Below are positions 50,692 through 59,314 of a stretch of 64,000 nt of DNA, one piece after another. Every line of letters starts with the position of its first letter. The first letter of the stretch is position 1. The notes below the pieces were generated by a model that saw only the letters and a list, made by a program, of their open reading frames with translations, did no database searches and had not been told where the DNA came from. The position numbers were made by a program, and so were the translations under genes. The DNA comes from Natronococcus sp. CG52 (lineage in GTDB: Archaea > Halobacteriota > Halobacteria > Halobacteriales > Natrialbaceae). The DNA is taken from the NCBI RefSeq assembly GCF_023913515.1, contig NZ_CP099391.1:682001-746000 (forward strand). The letters run 5' to 3'.

Positions 50692-51638
50692 CGCAGTTCC
50701 AGCGGATCCGTCGCGACGAGATGCTCGACGATCGCCGAGCCGACGCGGGCGGCGTTTTCGATCGCCAGCGCGAGGCTCGCCTCGGTCCCGTCGAAGCTCT
50801 CCTCGACGGTCTGTCCGGGCGCCGGTCGATCGTAGTTCGCGACCGCGCGCACGCTCAGGTACCGCTCGAGGCGATCGAACCGCTCGAGGGCGGTCGCCGC
50901 CGCGGCGTCCTCCATCTGCGTCGTCGCGTAGGGTCCGACGCCGTACTGCTCGCAGAGCCGGTCGACTTCTCGCGCGTAGCGCGAGCCGTGCCAGAACTCG
51001 TCGCCGCAGACGGTCGTTCCGGTCTCGACGGTCGGTCCGTCGGCCGTCGCGTCGGGATACCGTCTCTTGTAGGCGTCGACGGCCGGGTCCGTACGAAGGT
51101 CGACGTCCTCGGCGACTGCGAGCGCCTCGTCCACGAGTCGGTCCTCGAGGTGGTGGACGTAATCCCGCGGTCGGTAGGCGAGCGTGTCGATCGCATCCGA
51201 CTCAGCCGATTCGCCGTCCGCGCTCCCGTCCGCCTTCTCGGCTCGGTCCCACCGGTGCTTTCGGTCCCAGTCGACGACCGCGTCGGCGACGACGACCGAA
51301 CCGAGCGCGGCGGTCGCCGGCGACGCGCCCGCGATACCGGCCGAGAGCACGTACGCCGACCCGAGGTCGACTCCGGGAGTCGCGAGCAGCGACGCCGTCG
51401 TCGTCGCCGCGTCGCTCTTGCCGATCCCGGTCGTCGTGATGGCGATCCCCGATTCGGTCACGTACAGGGGCGTGTCCGTTCCCGGAACGGCGAGCGCGTC
51501 GGTCGGCTCGTAGCGCTCGAGCCACGCCCCTCGCTCGTCCAGCGGCGGTTCTGCGACCGCGGTGAGAACGAGTGCTGTCGGCTGGATCGGTGCGTCGGGT
51601 GCGGGCGGCCGCGGCTCCGGAAGCGTGCGGTCGCTCAT
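50688..51638 (-). CDS. Nucleoside phosphorylase-like protein (purine nucleoside permease family)
   Basis: A 316-residue soluble protein. The phosphorylase-type core includes YVTESGIAITTTGIGKSDAA, YVLSAGIAGASPATAALG, TGTTVCGDEFWHGSRY and QMEDAAAATALERF. These resemble the purine nucleoside permease (NUP) family, which shares its fold with nucleoside phosphorylases. Transport is unlikely without membrane helices, so nucleoside binding or phosphorolysis is more plausible. ATG 51638. Confidence 0.8.
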   Translation of the reverse strand: MSDRTLPEPRPPAPDAPIQPTALVLTAVAEPPLDERGAWLERYEPTDALAVPGTDTPLYVTESGIAITTTGIGKSDAATTTASLLATPGVDLGSAYVLSAGIAGASPATAALGSVVVADAVVDWDRKHRWDRAEKADGSADGESAESDAIDTLAYRPRDYVHHLEDRLVDEALAVAEDVDLRTDPAVDAYKRRYPDATADGPTVETGTTVCGDEFWHGSRYAREVDRLCEQYGVGPYATTQMEDAAAATALERFDRLERYLSVRAVANYDRPAPGQTVEESFDGTEASLALAIENAARVGSAIVEHLVATDPLELR

Positions 51639-51679
51639 GTTCGAGGCTCGTCGCGTGCGAAAAAAGGTGCTCCGAAGGG

Positions 51680-52297
51680 ATGTCGGAATCCGGAAGGGTT
51701 TCGGGGTCCGATTTCGTTCGTCGATCCGTGACCGAGGAGGAGCTCACGATCGACGACGAGATCGTCGCTCGCGCTCGCATTCACGCCCGCGAGGTCATCG
51801 GGGAACACGATCTCGGACTCGAGTTCGACGCGCTCGAGTGGCGAGTGTCCGCGAGGGCGCGCCGCCGAGCGGGACTGTGCCGGTGGCACGCCGACCGCGA
51901 GGTGGCGACGATCGTGCTCGCCCGCCGGGCCTACGAGCGCTACGAGTGGTCCGAGTTCGCCGCCGTCGTCCGACACGAACTCGTCCACGCCTGGGAGTTC
52001 CAGCGCTTCGGCGAGTCGGGTCACGGATCGCGATTCCGGGAACTGGCTGCGACGCTCGACGCACCCCGTCACTGTCGGTCGTTCGCCGAGCCGCGGTACG
52101 TGCTTCGCTGTCGCGAGCGTAACTGCGATTGGCGGGCGACCCGTCACCGGGCGTCGAAGCCGGTTCGAGCGCCCGACGGGTACCGGTGTGGAAACTGCGG
52201 CAGTGGTATCGAGGTCGAACACGCCGACAGCGGACGCACCTGGCGGAGCGCGAGCGGCTTCGGCGGGACGAAGGCGGCGCTCGGCGACGAGTGGTGA
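51680..52297 (+). CDS. SprT-like metalloprotease domain protein
   Basis: A 205-residue protein. The zinc-protease motif H99-E-L-V-H103 is in VVRHELVHAWEFQRFG, with HGSRFRELA supplying the third His. A zinc ribbon at the end has Cys144, Cys149, Cys170 and Cys173. This is the SprT/Spartan-type fold, whose eukaryotic members digest DNA-protein crosslinks. ATG 51680 gives MSESGRVSGSD; the gene is divergent from the phosphorylase with a 41-bp gap. Confidence 0.9.
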   Translation: MSESGRVSGSDFVRRSVTEEELTIDDEIVARARIHAREVIGEHDLGLEFDALEWRVSARARRRAGLCRWHADREVATIVLARRAYERYEWSEFAAVVRHELVHAWEFQRFGESGHGSRFRELAATLDAPRHCRSFAEPRYVLRCRERNCDWRATRHRASKPVRAPDGYRCGNCGSGIEVEHADSGRTWRSASGFGGTKAALGDEW

Positions 52298-52493
52298 GCG
52301 GTTCGGAGTGAACGCAGTGAACGAGAACCGCGACACGCGAGCGGCAACGTCGCGAGCAAACGAGGATATCCGCCCGAGCGGCCGCGAACGCCCAGGGCTT
52401 TCGGACCAGTTGCGGATCCAGCGACCGCGTATCTGAACGCTACCGGCAGTCGGCCACGGAACACTTATTCGGTGACCGCGTGCAGGTTCATCT

Positions 52494-53036
52494 ATGGGAA
52501 TACTCGATTTGATGCTGGGAAAGTCGGGTGAAGGCCAACAGGGGGTCGAGGGTCGTTCGTACAGGCTTCCGGAGGAGACGCACGAGTTCGTCTATCCGAC
52601 CGCAGTTCGGCGCGAGGAACTCGAGGCCGTCGACGACCTGCTCGCGGCCGACGAGGAGGCGCCCTCGCTGAAGGAGAACGCCGCGGAGATCCAGGACGCC
52701 TTCGACGACCTCTTCGACGGCGACGGACCCGATGCGGCCGATTTCGTCGAACGGGAGCAAGAAGCCCGACGGCGCGTCGAGACGCTGCTCGAGACCTGGC
52801 GCGAACGGGTCGACGAGGGAACCGACGCGATGGGCGTCGTCTACGTTCGGCCGGACGACTACTCGGCGCTGGCCGCGTTCGTCAAACGCTGCAAGGAGCG
52901 CGGCGATCGCGACGACGATCCGTTCGAACTCCCCGACTCGTTCCCGGCCGTCGCACCGCTGCTCAAACGGTTGGACGAGGCGACCGAGAGCAGATACCGC
53001 GCCGTCATCCACACCGACCTTCTTCCCTCGCAGTAG
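52494..53036 (+). CDS. Uncharacterised haloarchaeal protein
   Basis: A 180-residue acidic, mainly helical protein. It begins MGILDLMLGKSGEGQQGVEG, then SYRLPEETHEFVYP; the middle (EEAPSLKENAAEIQDAFDDL) is likely coiled. I do not recognise a family. ATG 52494 follows a TATA-like CACTTATTC (52462-52470) by about 25 bp, supporting a real leaderless gene. It converges with the HAD hydrolase 21 bp away. The 196 bp before it hold nothing else. Confidence 0.75.
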   Translation: MGILDLMLGKSGEGQQGVEGRSYRLPEETHEFVYPTAVRREELEAVDDLLAADEEAPSLKENAAEIQDAFDDLFDGDGPDAADFVEREQEARRRVETLLETWRERVDEGTDAMGVVYVRPDDYSALAAFVKRCKERGDRDDDPFELPDSFPAVAPLLKRLDEATESRYRAVIHTDLLPSQ

Positions 53037-53057
53037 CCGTTCGCCGCTGTCGCGGCC

Positions 53058-53735
53058 TTAGAGGATCGACTCGAGTCGCTCGAGCGACGAGAGTTCGTAC
53101 GTCGGCTCGTGTTCGTCCTCCGCCGCGCGGTCGCCGCCGACGTCGATCCACGCGGAGTCGATCCCCATCGCGTTAGCGCCGGCGATGTCGGCACGTAACG
53201 AGTCTCCGACGTGGATCGCGGCGTCGGGCGTGGCCTCGAGTTCGGCGAGCGCGCGCTCGAACGGCGCCGCGTCGGGCTTCGGATAGATGCCGGCGCCCGG
53301 ATCCGTGTAGACGCGAACGTCGAACGCGTCCTCGATGCCGAGCGCGCGAAGCTTCTGGATCTGGGTCGGCCGTCCCCCGTTCGTGATGAGGGCGACCTGG
53401 CCGCGTTCGCGGGCGTACTCGAGGGCGGCCGCCGCGCCGGGACGGAACCGGACGGCGCTCGGATCCTGTCGCTCGAGGTAGCGCTCCGCGAGCGAGGGGG
53501 CGAGGGTCGGGTCGGCGTCCGCTCGGCCGGCGACCTCGCCGAAGAGGTGTTCGTAGAACCCGCGGGCCGTCTCGGCCGTCGGCAGCGACGGGATGGCGGC
53601 GCGGAGATCGGCGTGCGTACAGAACGGATCGCAGTCGACGTCCTCGAAGGTCCGCTCGAGCAGCGTCTCGGGATCCTGCGTGGGCTCGCAGATCGTCCTG
53701 TCGAGATCGAAACAGATCGCATCGTAGACAGCCAT
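53058..53735 (-). CDS. HAD-superfamily hydrolase
   Basis: A 225-residue phosphatase-type protein. Motif I is AICFDLDRTICEPTQ (nucleophile Asp), motif II lies in VALITNGGRPTQIQKL, the Lys in GIYPKPDAAPFERAL, and motif IV is IHVGDSLRADIAGANAMG. The cap domain covers about 20-90. Haloarchaeal relatives are annotated only as HAD family. ATG 53735. Confidence 0.92.
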   Translation of the reverse strand: MAVYDAICFDLDRTICEPTQDPETLLERTFEDVDCDPFCTHADLRAAIPSLPTAETARGFYEHLFGEVAGRADADPTLAPSLAERYLERQDPSAVRFRPGAAAALEYARERGQVALITNGGRPTQIQKLRALGIEDAFDVRVYTDPGAGIYPKPDAAPFERALAELEATPDAAIHVGDSLRADIAGANAMGIDSAWIDVGGDRAAEDEHEPTYELSSLERLESIL

Positions 53736-53898
53736 CTTGGCAACGGTACGGTATCGAGCGTTCTCAACGTTTCGTAGCGCGGCCTACGGTACCGTGTGAC
53801 AGATCGAACGAGCGGCTGTCACGGGACCCGACCTTTCGATTGCCCCGACTGCTGCCAGATCCGCCACGTTCAAGCCACTCCCCTTCGAGGATCGAGGT

Positions 53899-55080
53899 AT
53901 GACGAGAGCTGTCTGGGTCAAGGCCGACGATGCCGTCGGCGACTGGGACGATCGCCGAGGGCGGATCACGGCCGCGCTCGAGGCGGGCGCCGACTGGGTA
54001 CTGGTCGACGAGGAGGACGTCGAACGCGTCCGCGAACTCGGCGAGATCGGCGTCGCCGCGTTTCGAACCGACGGTGACGTAACGCTGGTCGACAACATCG
54101 AGAGCGACGACGGAACGGACGCGGAGCCCGACGCGATCGTCGTCGGCAAGGACGGCGAGGGCGACGGCACGATCGATCTCCCGGAGGATCTCTCCGGCTC
54201 CGCCGATCTCTCGACGCTGCGCCGCAACGGCGAACTCGACCGAGGAGCCTACGTGCACATCCTCGGGAAGGAGTACGAGTCGTTCGCCGAGAGCGCCGCC
54301 GAGGAGGCCGACCACACGATCGTCGTCGGCGAGGACTGGACGATCATTCCCCTCGAGAACCTGATCGCGCGCATCGGCGAGGAGACCGAACTCGTCGCGG
54401 GCGTCACCTCCGCCGAGGAGGCGAAGACGGCGTTCGAGACCCTCGAGATCGGCGCCGACGCCGTGTTGCTCGACTCGGACGACCCCGACGAGATCCGCCG
54501 GACGGTCGAGGTTCGCGACCGGGCCGAGCGGGAGTCGCTGGACCTCGAGTACGCCGAGGTACTCGACGTCGAACAGGTCGGCAGCGCGGATCGGGTCTGC
54601 GTCGACACCGGCTCGCTGCTCGAGCACGACGAGGGGATGCTCGTCGGCTCGATGGCCCGCGGACTCGTCTTCGTCCACGCGGAGACGGCCGAGTCGCCGT
54701 ACGTCGCATCGCGGCCGTTCCGGGTCAACGCCGGCGCGGTCCACGCCTACGTCCGAACGCCCGACGGCGGCACGAAGTACCTCTCGGAGCTTCAGAGCGG
54801 CGACGAGGTCCAGGTCGTCGACACCGACGGCAACACCCGCGAGGCGATCGTCGGCCGCGTCAAGATCGAGAAACGGCCCATGTTCCGGATCGCCCTCGAG
54901 ACGAGCGACGGCGACCGCATCGAGACGCTGCTCCAGAACGCCGAGACCATCAAGGTCCCGACGAGCGAGGGCCGAACGGCCGTCACGGATCTCGAGGCGG
55001 GCGACGAACTGTTGCTCTACTACGAGGACACCGCGCGACACTTCGGCGAGGCGGTCGAGGAGAGTATTATCGAGAAGTGA
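53899..55080 (+). CDS. 3-dehydroquinate synthase II
   Basis: Second step of the archaeal route to 3-dehydroquinate: oxidative deamination and cyclisation of the heptulosonate made by the enzyme at 48431. It has 393 residues. It begins MTRAVWVKADDAVGDWDD; the family segments AYVHILGKEYESFAESAA, GEDWTIIPLENLIA, VDTGSLLEHDEGMLVGSMAR and SRPFRVNAGAVHAYV are all present. The C-terminus EESIIEK is intact, and the IS1341-type element starts at the next base. Confidence 0.95.
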   Translation: MTRAVWVKADDAVGDWDDRRGRITAALEAGADWVLVDEEDVERVRELGEIGVAAFRTDGDVTLVDNIESDDGTDAEPDAIVVGKDGEGDGTIDLPEDLSGSADLSTLRRNGELDRGAYVHILGKEYESFAESAAEEADHTIVVGEDWTIIPLENLIARIGEETELVAGVTSAEEAKTAFETLEIGADAVLLDSDDPDEIRRTVEVRDRAERESLDLEYAEVLDVEQVGSADRVCVDTGSLLEHDEGMLVGSMARGLVFVHAETAESPYVASRPFRVNAGAVHAYVRTPDGGTKYLSELQSGDEVQVVDTDGNTREAIVGRVKIEKRPMFRIALETSDGDRIETLLQNAETIKVPTSEGRTAVTDLEAGDELLLYYEDTARHFGEAVEESIIEK

Positions 55081-55129
55081 CATCCTCCCCGCCGTAAACA
55101 GCGGGGCTTCCCGTTCCGCGTTGGGATAT
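55081..55129 (-). ncRNA. Right end of the IS1341-type element; likely omega RNA 3' part
   Basis: On the minus strand, beyond the tnpB stop, the sequence reads CGGAACGGGAAGCCCCGC, then TGTTTACG, then GCGGGGAGGATGT, forming a 6-bp stem. Haloarchaeal TnpB elements of this kind end with such a GAAGCC/GGCGGGGAGGATGTCA hairpin. In TnpB systems the RNA from this end, extended into flanking DNA, guides the nuclease; here the guide would read the end of the dehydroquinate synthase gene. Confidence 0.6.
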
Positions 55130-56362
55130 TTACGGTTTGCAGATGCTCGTTTGTTCGACGAACGTCCCCTGTCCACTACTCGGACCGTGTTCTCCACGGC
55201 GGAACAGGTTGACTACTGGACGTGCCACACGCCCGCTACTCCTATCCCCTAAAGGATTCAGAGTTACCTTCTCTGCTTGGTCTAACCGACAACGGATGTT
55301 CTCTGCGCCATTCGAGTCGGCATTCATCACGGCGTCACACCCACGACAGACGTACAGGCCACGCTCAACACGATTAGTGTCTTGCTTCTGTCCACAACAC
55401 GAACATGTCTTCGAGGTGTCTCGCTCATTCACGACGACAACAGCGATGCCTTCGGCGTTTGCCTTGTATGTGTGTAGGTTCGTGAAGCGGTCGAACGCCC
55501 ATCCGTGCAAGCCTTCGTTTCCCCGGTCGCCCCAGTTTCGAGCCTCGCCAGTTTCGTCGTCTTCACGGATGCCTTCCAGGTTGCCGACAGCAACCGTTCC
55601 AACACCGCGTTCGGCACATTCTGAGACGATGTGTCGGGTAACGGCGTGCAAGTAATGCGACCGGCGCTCAGAACGCTTCCGGCGGAGTCTGAGTGCCTTG
55701 TTCGACCGAGAGGAGTTGCACTTCGCTATCTCCTTAGCGAAGTATCGCTCGTCAGTCTTCAAGCAGTTCCCTGGATACAACTCGTGGTCGCCCGTCGAGT
55801 ACGAGACAGCGGCGAAGTTCGAGATACCGAGGTCGATACCAGCAGTTTCGTCGCCGGGAGACTCGGCCTCGATCTCGCATTTGCACACAATGTGGAGTTC
55901 CCATTCGTCTTTTGAACCGTTCCAGACGGCTCGCACTTGACGGACGTTCTCGACGGTCACGCCGGGTCGAATTTCGATTTCGCAGAGGATGAAGTCTGAC
56001 CAGTGTTCTTTCAGGTTTCGTCCTTTCGAGAGGCGAATCCTGTTGTTGTGACTGTCGTGTTTGAAGCCATCTTCTTTGAACGTGACCGTACTGCGTGGGT
56101 GTTGGTCGCCGTGTTTTCTGTACTTTGGTGGGTTTGCTCGGTCGTCCTGCAGGAAGATAGTCAATTTCCGGAACGTCTTCGCCTCCTGAACCAGGGTATT
56201 GCTATCATACCACACGCTCTTCGAGGGATCGGTCGAGACTATGCCATTCGTCTTCCAAATGCGGGAAAATTCGGTTGATCGAACACTAAATCCCGAATAA
56301 ACGTAGAGATATTCCAGTAATTTAGTCTCATTGTTGGCAAAACCTATGCCAATTGGTAACAT
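55130..56362 (-). CDS. tnpB: IS1341-type TnpB (RNA-guided nuclease family), N-terminus degenerate
   Basis: Up to 410 residues. RuvC-like catalytic parts are intact: AGIDLGISNFAAVSYST (first Asp near residue 177), GTVAVGNLEGIREDD (Glu), and after the zinc finger (CSCCGQKQD, then YVCRGCDAVMNAD) the final Asp. NWGDRGNEGLHGWAFDRF is typical of haloarchaeal TnpB. The first 70 or so residues do not match the usual N-terminal domain and run into the promoter of the next gene, so the element looks truncated. No tnpA is present. Base use is AT-richer than the neighbours. Confidence 0.8.
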   Translation of the reverse strand: MLPIGIGFANNETKLLEYLYVYSGFSVRSTEFSRIWKTNGIVSTDPSKSVWYDSNTLVQEAKTFRKLTIFLQDDRANPPKYRKHGDQHPRSTVTFKEDGFKHDSHNNRIRLSKGRNLKEHWSDFILCEIEIRPGVTVENVRQVRAVWNGSKDEWELHIVCKCEIEAESPGDETAGIDLGISNFAAVSYSTGDHELYPGNCLKTDERYFAKEIAKCNSSRSNKALRLRRKRSERRSHYLHAVTRHIVSECAERGVGTVAVGNLEGIREDDETGEARNWGDRGNEGLHGWAFDRFTNLHTYKANAEGIAVVVVNERDTSKTCSCCGQKQDTNRVERGLYVCRGCDAVMNADSNGAENIRCRLDQAEKVTLNPLGDRSSGRVARPVVNLFRRGEHGPSSGQGTFVEQTSICKP

Positions 56363-56378
56363 ACTCTCTCCCGGGGCC

Positions 56379-57608
56379 ATGAGCGTAACCCGAGAACAAC
56401 TCCGAGGGGTCGAACTGCCGGAGTTCGCGGTCACACTCCGAAACGCGGGAGTCGCAGGTGCGGGCGGTGCCGGGTTCCCGTCCTACGCCAAGTGGGAGCA
56501 CCTCGAGTCGGTCGATTCGTTGCTGGTGAACCACCAGGAGAGCGAACCGAACTACTACATGGACAAGTGGCTCGGCCGGGAGCGAGCCGACGAACTGGCC
56601 GCGCTGTTCGACGGATTGCTCGATCACGCCTTCGATCGGATCGTGATCGGCGCCAAGTGGACCGACCGCCAGGAGTGGGTCCGCGACCTCGAACGAGCGA
56701 TCGACGCGACGGTCTACGAGCCGGACGAGCTTCCGATCGACGAGAGCGAGCGCGGTGTTATCGTCGCCTACACCGAGGACAGGTACGAGTACGGGATGGA
56801 GAGTGTGCTCCTGCGGCTTATCGCGAACGTCGTCATGCAGGGTAAGGAGTTACCCATGGACCACGGCTGGCTCGTCCAGAACACCGAAACCCTCTGGAAC
56901 GTCCGCGCGGCGCTCGTCGACGGCGAACCGACGATCCGAAAGTTCGTCCACGTCGACGGGCGGGTGCCCCGCCACCGCTTCCTCGAGGTGCCGATCGGGA
57001 CGCCCGCGACCGATCTGCTCGAGGCGGCGGGACGGACCGACGCGCTCGACGAGAACGAGGTGATCCTCGACGGCGGGCCGGGGTGGTGTTTCGAGATCGA
57101 CGGTTCGCCCGACGAGTTCGGCGTCCGCAAGCGAACGAACTGCCTCCTGGTGATGGACGAGTCGGTCGTCGAGGAGAACCGTCTCGGCGGCGGGCGCGTC
57201 AACGTCCTCGCGCCGGCAGCCTGGAAGCACTCGGTCCACGAGATCGAGCCAACTGAAACGATCGTCCCCAGCCGCGTCGAGGTTCCGTTGATCACGAACC
57301 CGGATTTCGAGGGCGTCGTCACGCCGAGCGAGCCGATCGTTCGGCCGGGCGACGAACTCGAGGAAGGGGAGATGATCGCGCGGCCGGGTGAGGGAATCAG
57401 CATCGCCCAGCACGCGCCGATCGACGGAACGGTGACTGCAGTCGACGACCGATCGATATCGATCGACGCGCGCAGCGAGTCGGCGAACGAATCGGTCACG
57501 AGCCACCGCGTGTACTGGACCTGGTGTGCTGACTGTGGCCGGTACGTGCCGGGGGCGAAGCTTCGGACCGCGGATCCGACGACGTACGTCTGCGATCGCT
57601 GTCGCTGA
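56379..57608 (+). CDS. RnfC/NuoF-like protein with C-terminal zinc ribbon
   Basis: A 409-residue protein related to the flavin/NADH-binding subunits RnfC and Nuo 51 kDa. GVAGAGGAGFPSYAKWEHLE is the glycine-rich nucleotide site, LVNHQESEPNYYMDKWL follows, and a barrel-sandwich segment (GEGISIAQHAPIDGTVTAVD) lies near 330. No Fe-S cluster motif is seen; instead a zinc ribbon WCADCGRY and YVCDRCR ends the protein. An in-frame ATG at 56346 is an alternative start. No Rnf partners are in the window. Confidence 0.8.
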   Translation: MSVTREQLRGVELPEFAVTLRNAGVAGAGGAGFPSYAKWEHLESVDSLLVNHQESEPNYYMDKWLGRERADELAALFDGLLDHAFDRIVIGAKWTDRQEWVRDLERAIDATVYEPDELPIDESERGVIVAYTEDRYEYGMESVLLRLIANVVMQGKELPMDHGWLVQNTETLWNVRAALVDGEPTIRKFVHVDGRVPRHRFLEVPIGTPATDLLEAAGRTDALDENEVILDGGPGWCFEIDGSPDEFGVRKRTNCLLVMDESVVEENRLGGGRVNVLAPAAWKHSVHEIEPTETIVPSRVEVPLITNPDFEGVVTPSEPIVRPGDELEEGEMIARPGEGISIAQHAPIDGTVTAVDDRSISIDARSESANESVTSHRVYWTWCADCGRYVPGAKLRTADPTTYVCDRCR

Positions 57609-57662
57609 CGGCGTCGCTCACCTCGACGATTCGTCGATCGAGCGGAGAACGAGTTCGTGGGT

Positions 57663-57824
57663 CTACCGGCAGCACGGCCATACGGCCGTCGATCGGATCC
57701 ACGCCGCGGCGTTTCGTCGGTCACAGATGACCGTGGTACCGTCGTCTTCGTAGCTCACGCACTCGTCGAATTCGAGGGCGATCGGCTCGTCCTGGACCGT
57801 CTCCTGTTGACTGTTGGGATTCAT
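57663..57824 (-). CDS. DUF7331 small protein
   Basis: A 53-residue acidic protein: MNPNSQQETVQDEPIALEF, then the signature VSYEDDGTTVICDRRNAAAW, ending IRSTAVWPCCR. The central part matches haloarchaeal DUF7331. The last six residues look unusual for the family. Function unknown. It is convergent with the RnfC-like gene. Confidence 0.75.
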   Translation of the reverse strand: MNPNSQQETVQDEPIALEFDECVSYEDDGTTVICDRRNAAAWIRSTAVWPCCR

Positions 57825-57959
57825 CTCGAATCGGTCCCGCTGGCCACCGGTCGTGGCCGACGTGGGTGCCTCTCGTATCCGAGTGGCGGTAAAAAGGATT
57901 CCGTCAAAGTACTACTAGTGTGGTTATATCCCGCGGATCACGGCTCGCCGGAGGGGATC

Positions 57960-58385
57960 TCAGGGAGTCGGCTCTTCTTCGTCCTCGATCGGCTCGAGCC
58001 GCGTGGTACACCAGTGACAGAAGGTGAGATCCTCGTCGAGCGGCTTCCCGCACTGGGGACAACTCGGCCCGTCGCCGTCCTCTCCCGCGTTCGAGTTCGG
58101 CGGGAATCCCATCGCGCGGAACGTCGCGTCGATCGCGGCGAACAACACGATAAACGAGAGGACGAACTGGCTGATCGTGTCCGTCTCCTCGGTGACGAGC
58201 GTCATTCCGTCGCTCACCGAGCCGATGGCCGCGATCTGCTCGGTCGGGGGGAGAAAGATCGCAAGCGCCGCCACGAATACGCCACCGAACGCCAGCGCGC
58301 GTATCCAGTCGCGGATGAGCACGTGGCCTGCGCCGGGGAGGAGCACTGAGAGACCGGCGGCCGCGAGCGCACGGAGCCATGTCAT
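57960..58385 (-). CDS. Membrane protein with C-terminal zinc ribbon
   Basis: A 141-residue protein with about four hydrophobic segments (LRALAAAGLSVLLPGAGHVL at the start, then ALAFGGVFVAALAIFLPP and QFVLSFIVLFAAIDATFRAM), then a zinc ribbon SCPQCGKPLDEDLTFCHWCT and an acidic tail. It is a common haloarchaeal type of unknown role. ATG 58385 is preferred; the frame is open to 58454. Confidence 0.85.
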   Translation of the reverse strand: MTWLRALAAAGLSVLLPGAGHVLIRDWIRALAFGGVFVAALAIFLPPTEQIAAIGSVSDGMTLVTEETDTISQFVLSFIVLFAAIDATFRAMGFPPNSNAGEDGDGPSCPQCGKPLDEDLTFCHWCTTRLEPIEDEEEPTP

Positions 58386-58496
58386 TGTACGTGAAAGTGA
58401 TAGGGGACTGGCGCCCTTAACATTCCGATTTCGATCCACGTTCCGTCGACGCACGTTCGACCGGCCGGAGCGTGGGATGACGGCGTTTCCGGGGCG

Positions 58497-59228
58497 TCAC
58501 TGTAACTGCGAGACGAGTTCCGAGAGCGTCTCGAGATCGTACTGGCCCGGGGCCGTCGCCGCCTCGGGATCGACGGGCGCGTATCCGATCCTCGAGCCGT
58601 AGACCGGTGCGACCGCGCGCGTGTGGCTGCCGACCTCGCCCATCGCCATCGTCGCGACGGCGTCGCCGTGTGCGGTTAGCTGTTCCGTCGCGGACAGCAG
58701 CGCCAGGGCGTCCGCCTTCGACTCCGCGGTGACGGCCAGCTTCGCGACGTCGGCGTACTTGCCGGCCTCGGTCAGCGTCCGGACCATCTCCACGCGAGGT
58801 GGCGTCCCCTCGAAGTCGTGGGCCGAGGCGACGACCGCGACGTCGCGCTCGCGCGCGGTCTCGAGCAGGTCGTCCGCCTCGTCCTCGAGAATCGACTCGA
58901 GTTCGACGTCGACCGCGCCGACCGCGTCGAACCGGGTCGCCTCGGCGAGCGTCTCGAGCCGGCCGTCGTCCGCGGCTTCGCCGTCTCGCGGCCGCCGGCC
59001 GCTCGAACCTTCCGCGGAACTCCGTTTCGCGCCCCCCTCCCACTCCGCTCGGTTCGTCGCGAGAATCGGGAGGTCCGAATCGTAGTTCTCGAGCGCCTCG
59101 AGCGGGTCGTCGGCCAGGTCCATCCGGAACTCGACGGCGTCGGCGTGGTCGCGAGCGATCGGATCGTCGGCGTTCGAGAGGTCCGCGGTCGCGGCCGCGA
59201 GAACGAACGAGTCGAAGTCGATACGCAT
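58497..59228 (-). CDS. aroD: 3-dehydroquinate dehydratase, type I
   Basis: Third step of the shikimate route. It has 243 residues in a TIM-barrel. DAVEFRMDLADDP near the start, LPILATNRAEWEGG, VDVELESILEDEA and VVASAHDFEGTPP (active-site His) are typical; KYADVAKLAVTAESKADALA carries the Schiff-base Lys. An insertion of about 20 charged residues (KRSSAEGSSGRRPRDGEAA) follows the third strand. It is 86 bp downstream of tfb on the same strand. Confidence 0.92.
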   Translation of the reverse strand: MRIDFDSFVLAAATADLSNADDPIARDHADAVEFRMDLADDPLEALENYDSDLPILATNRAEWEGGAKRSSAEGSSGRRPRDGEAADDGRLETLAEATRFDAVGAVDVELESILEDEADDLLETARERDVAVVASAHDFEGTPPRVEMVRTLTEAGKYADVAKLAVTAESKADALALLSATEQLTAHGDAVATMAMGEVGSHTRAVAPVYGSRIGYAPVDPEAATAPGQYDLETLSELVSQLQ

Positions 59229-59314
59229 TGGTGTTCGTCACTGGGAACGGGGCGGCAAAAAGCGGTGTCGTTCCGGCGAGTCCCGCGAGTCACAGCGCCG
59301 GACGTCCGTCACTA

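Noticed and set aside
57663-57824. Frameshift at the end of the DUF7331 gene
   Set aside because: The last residues look unusual, but no other frame gives a better ending, so I left it as a normal gene.
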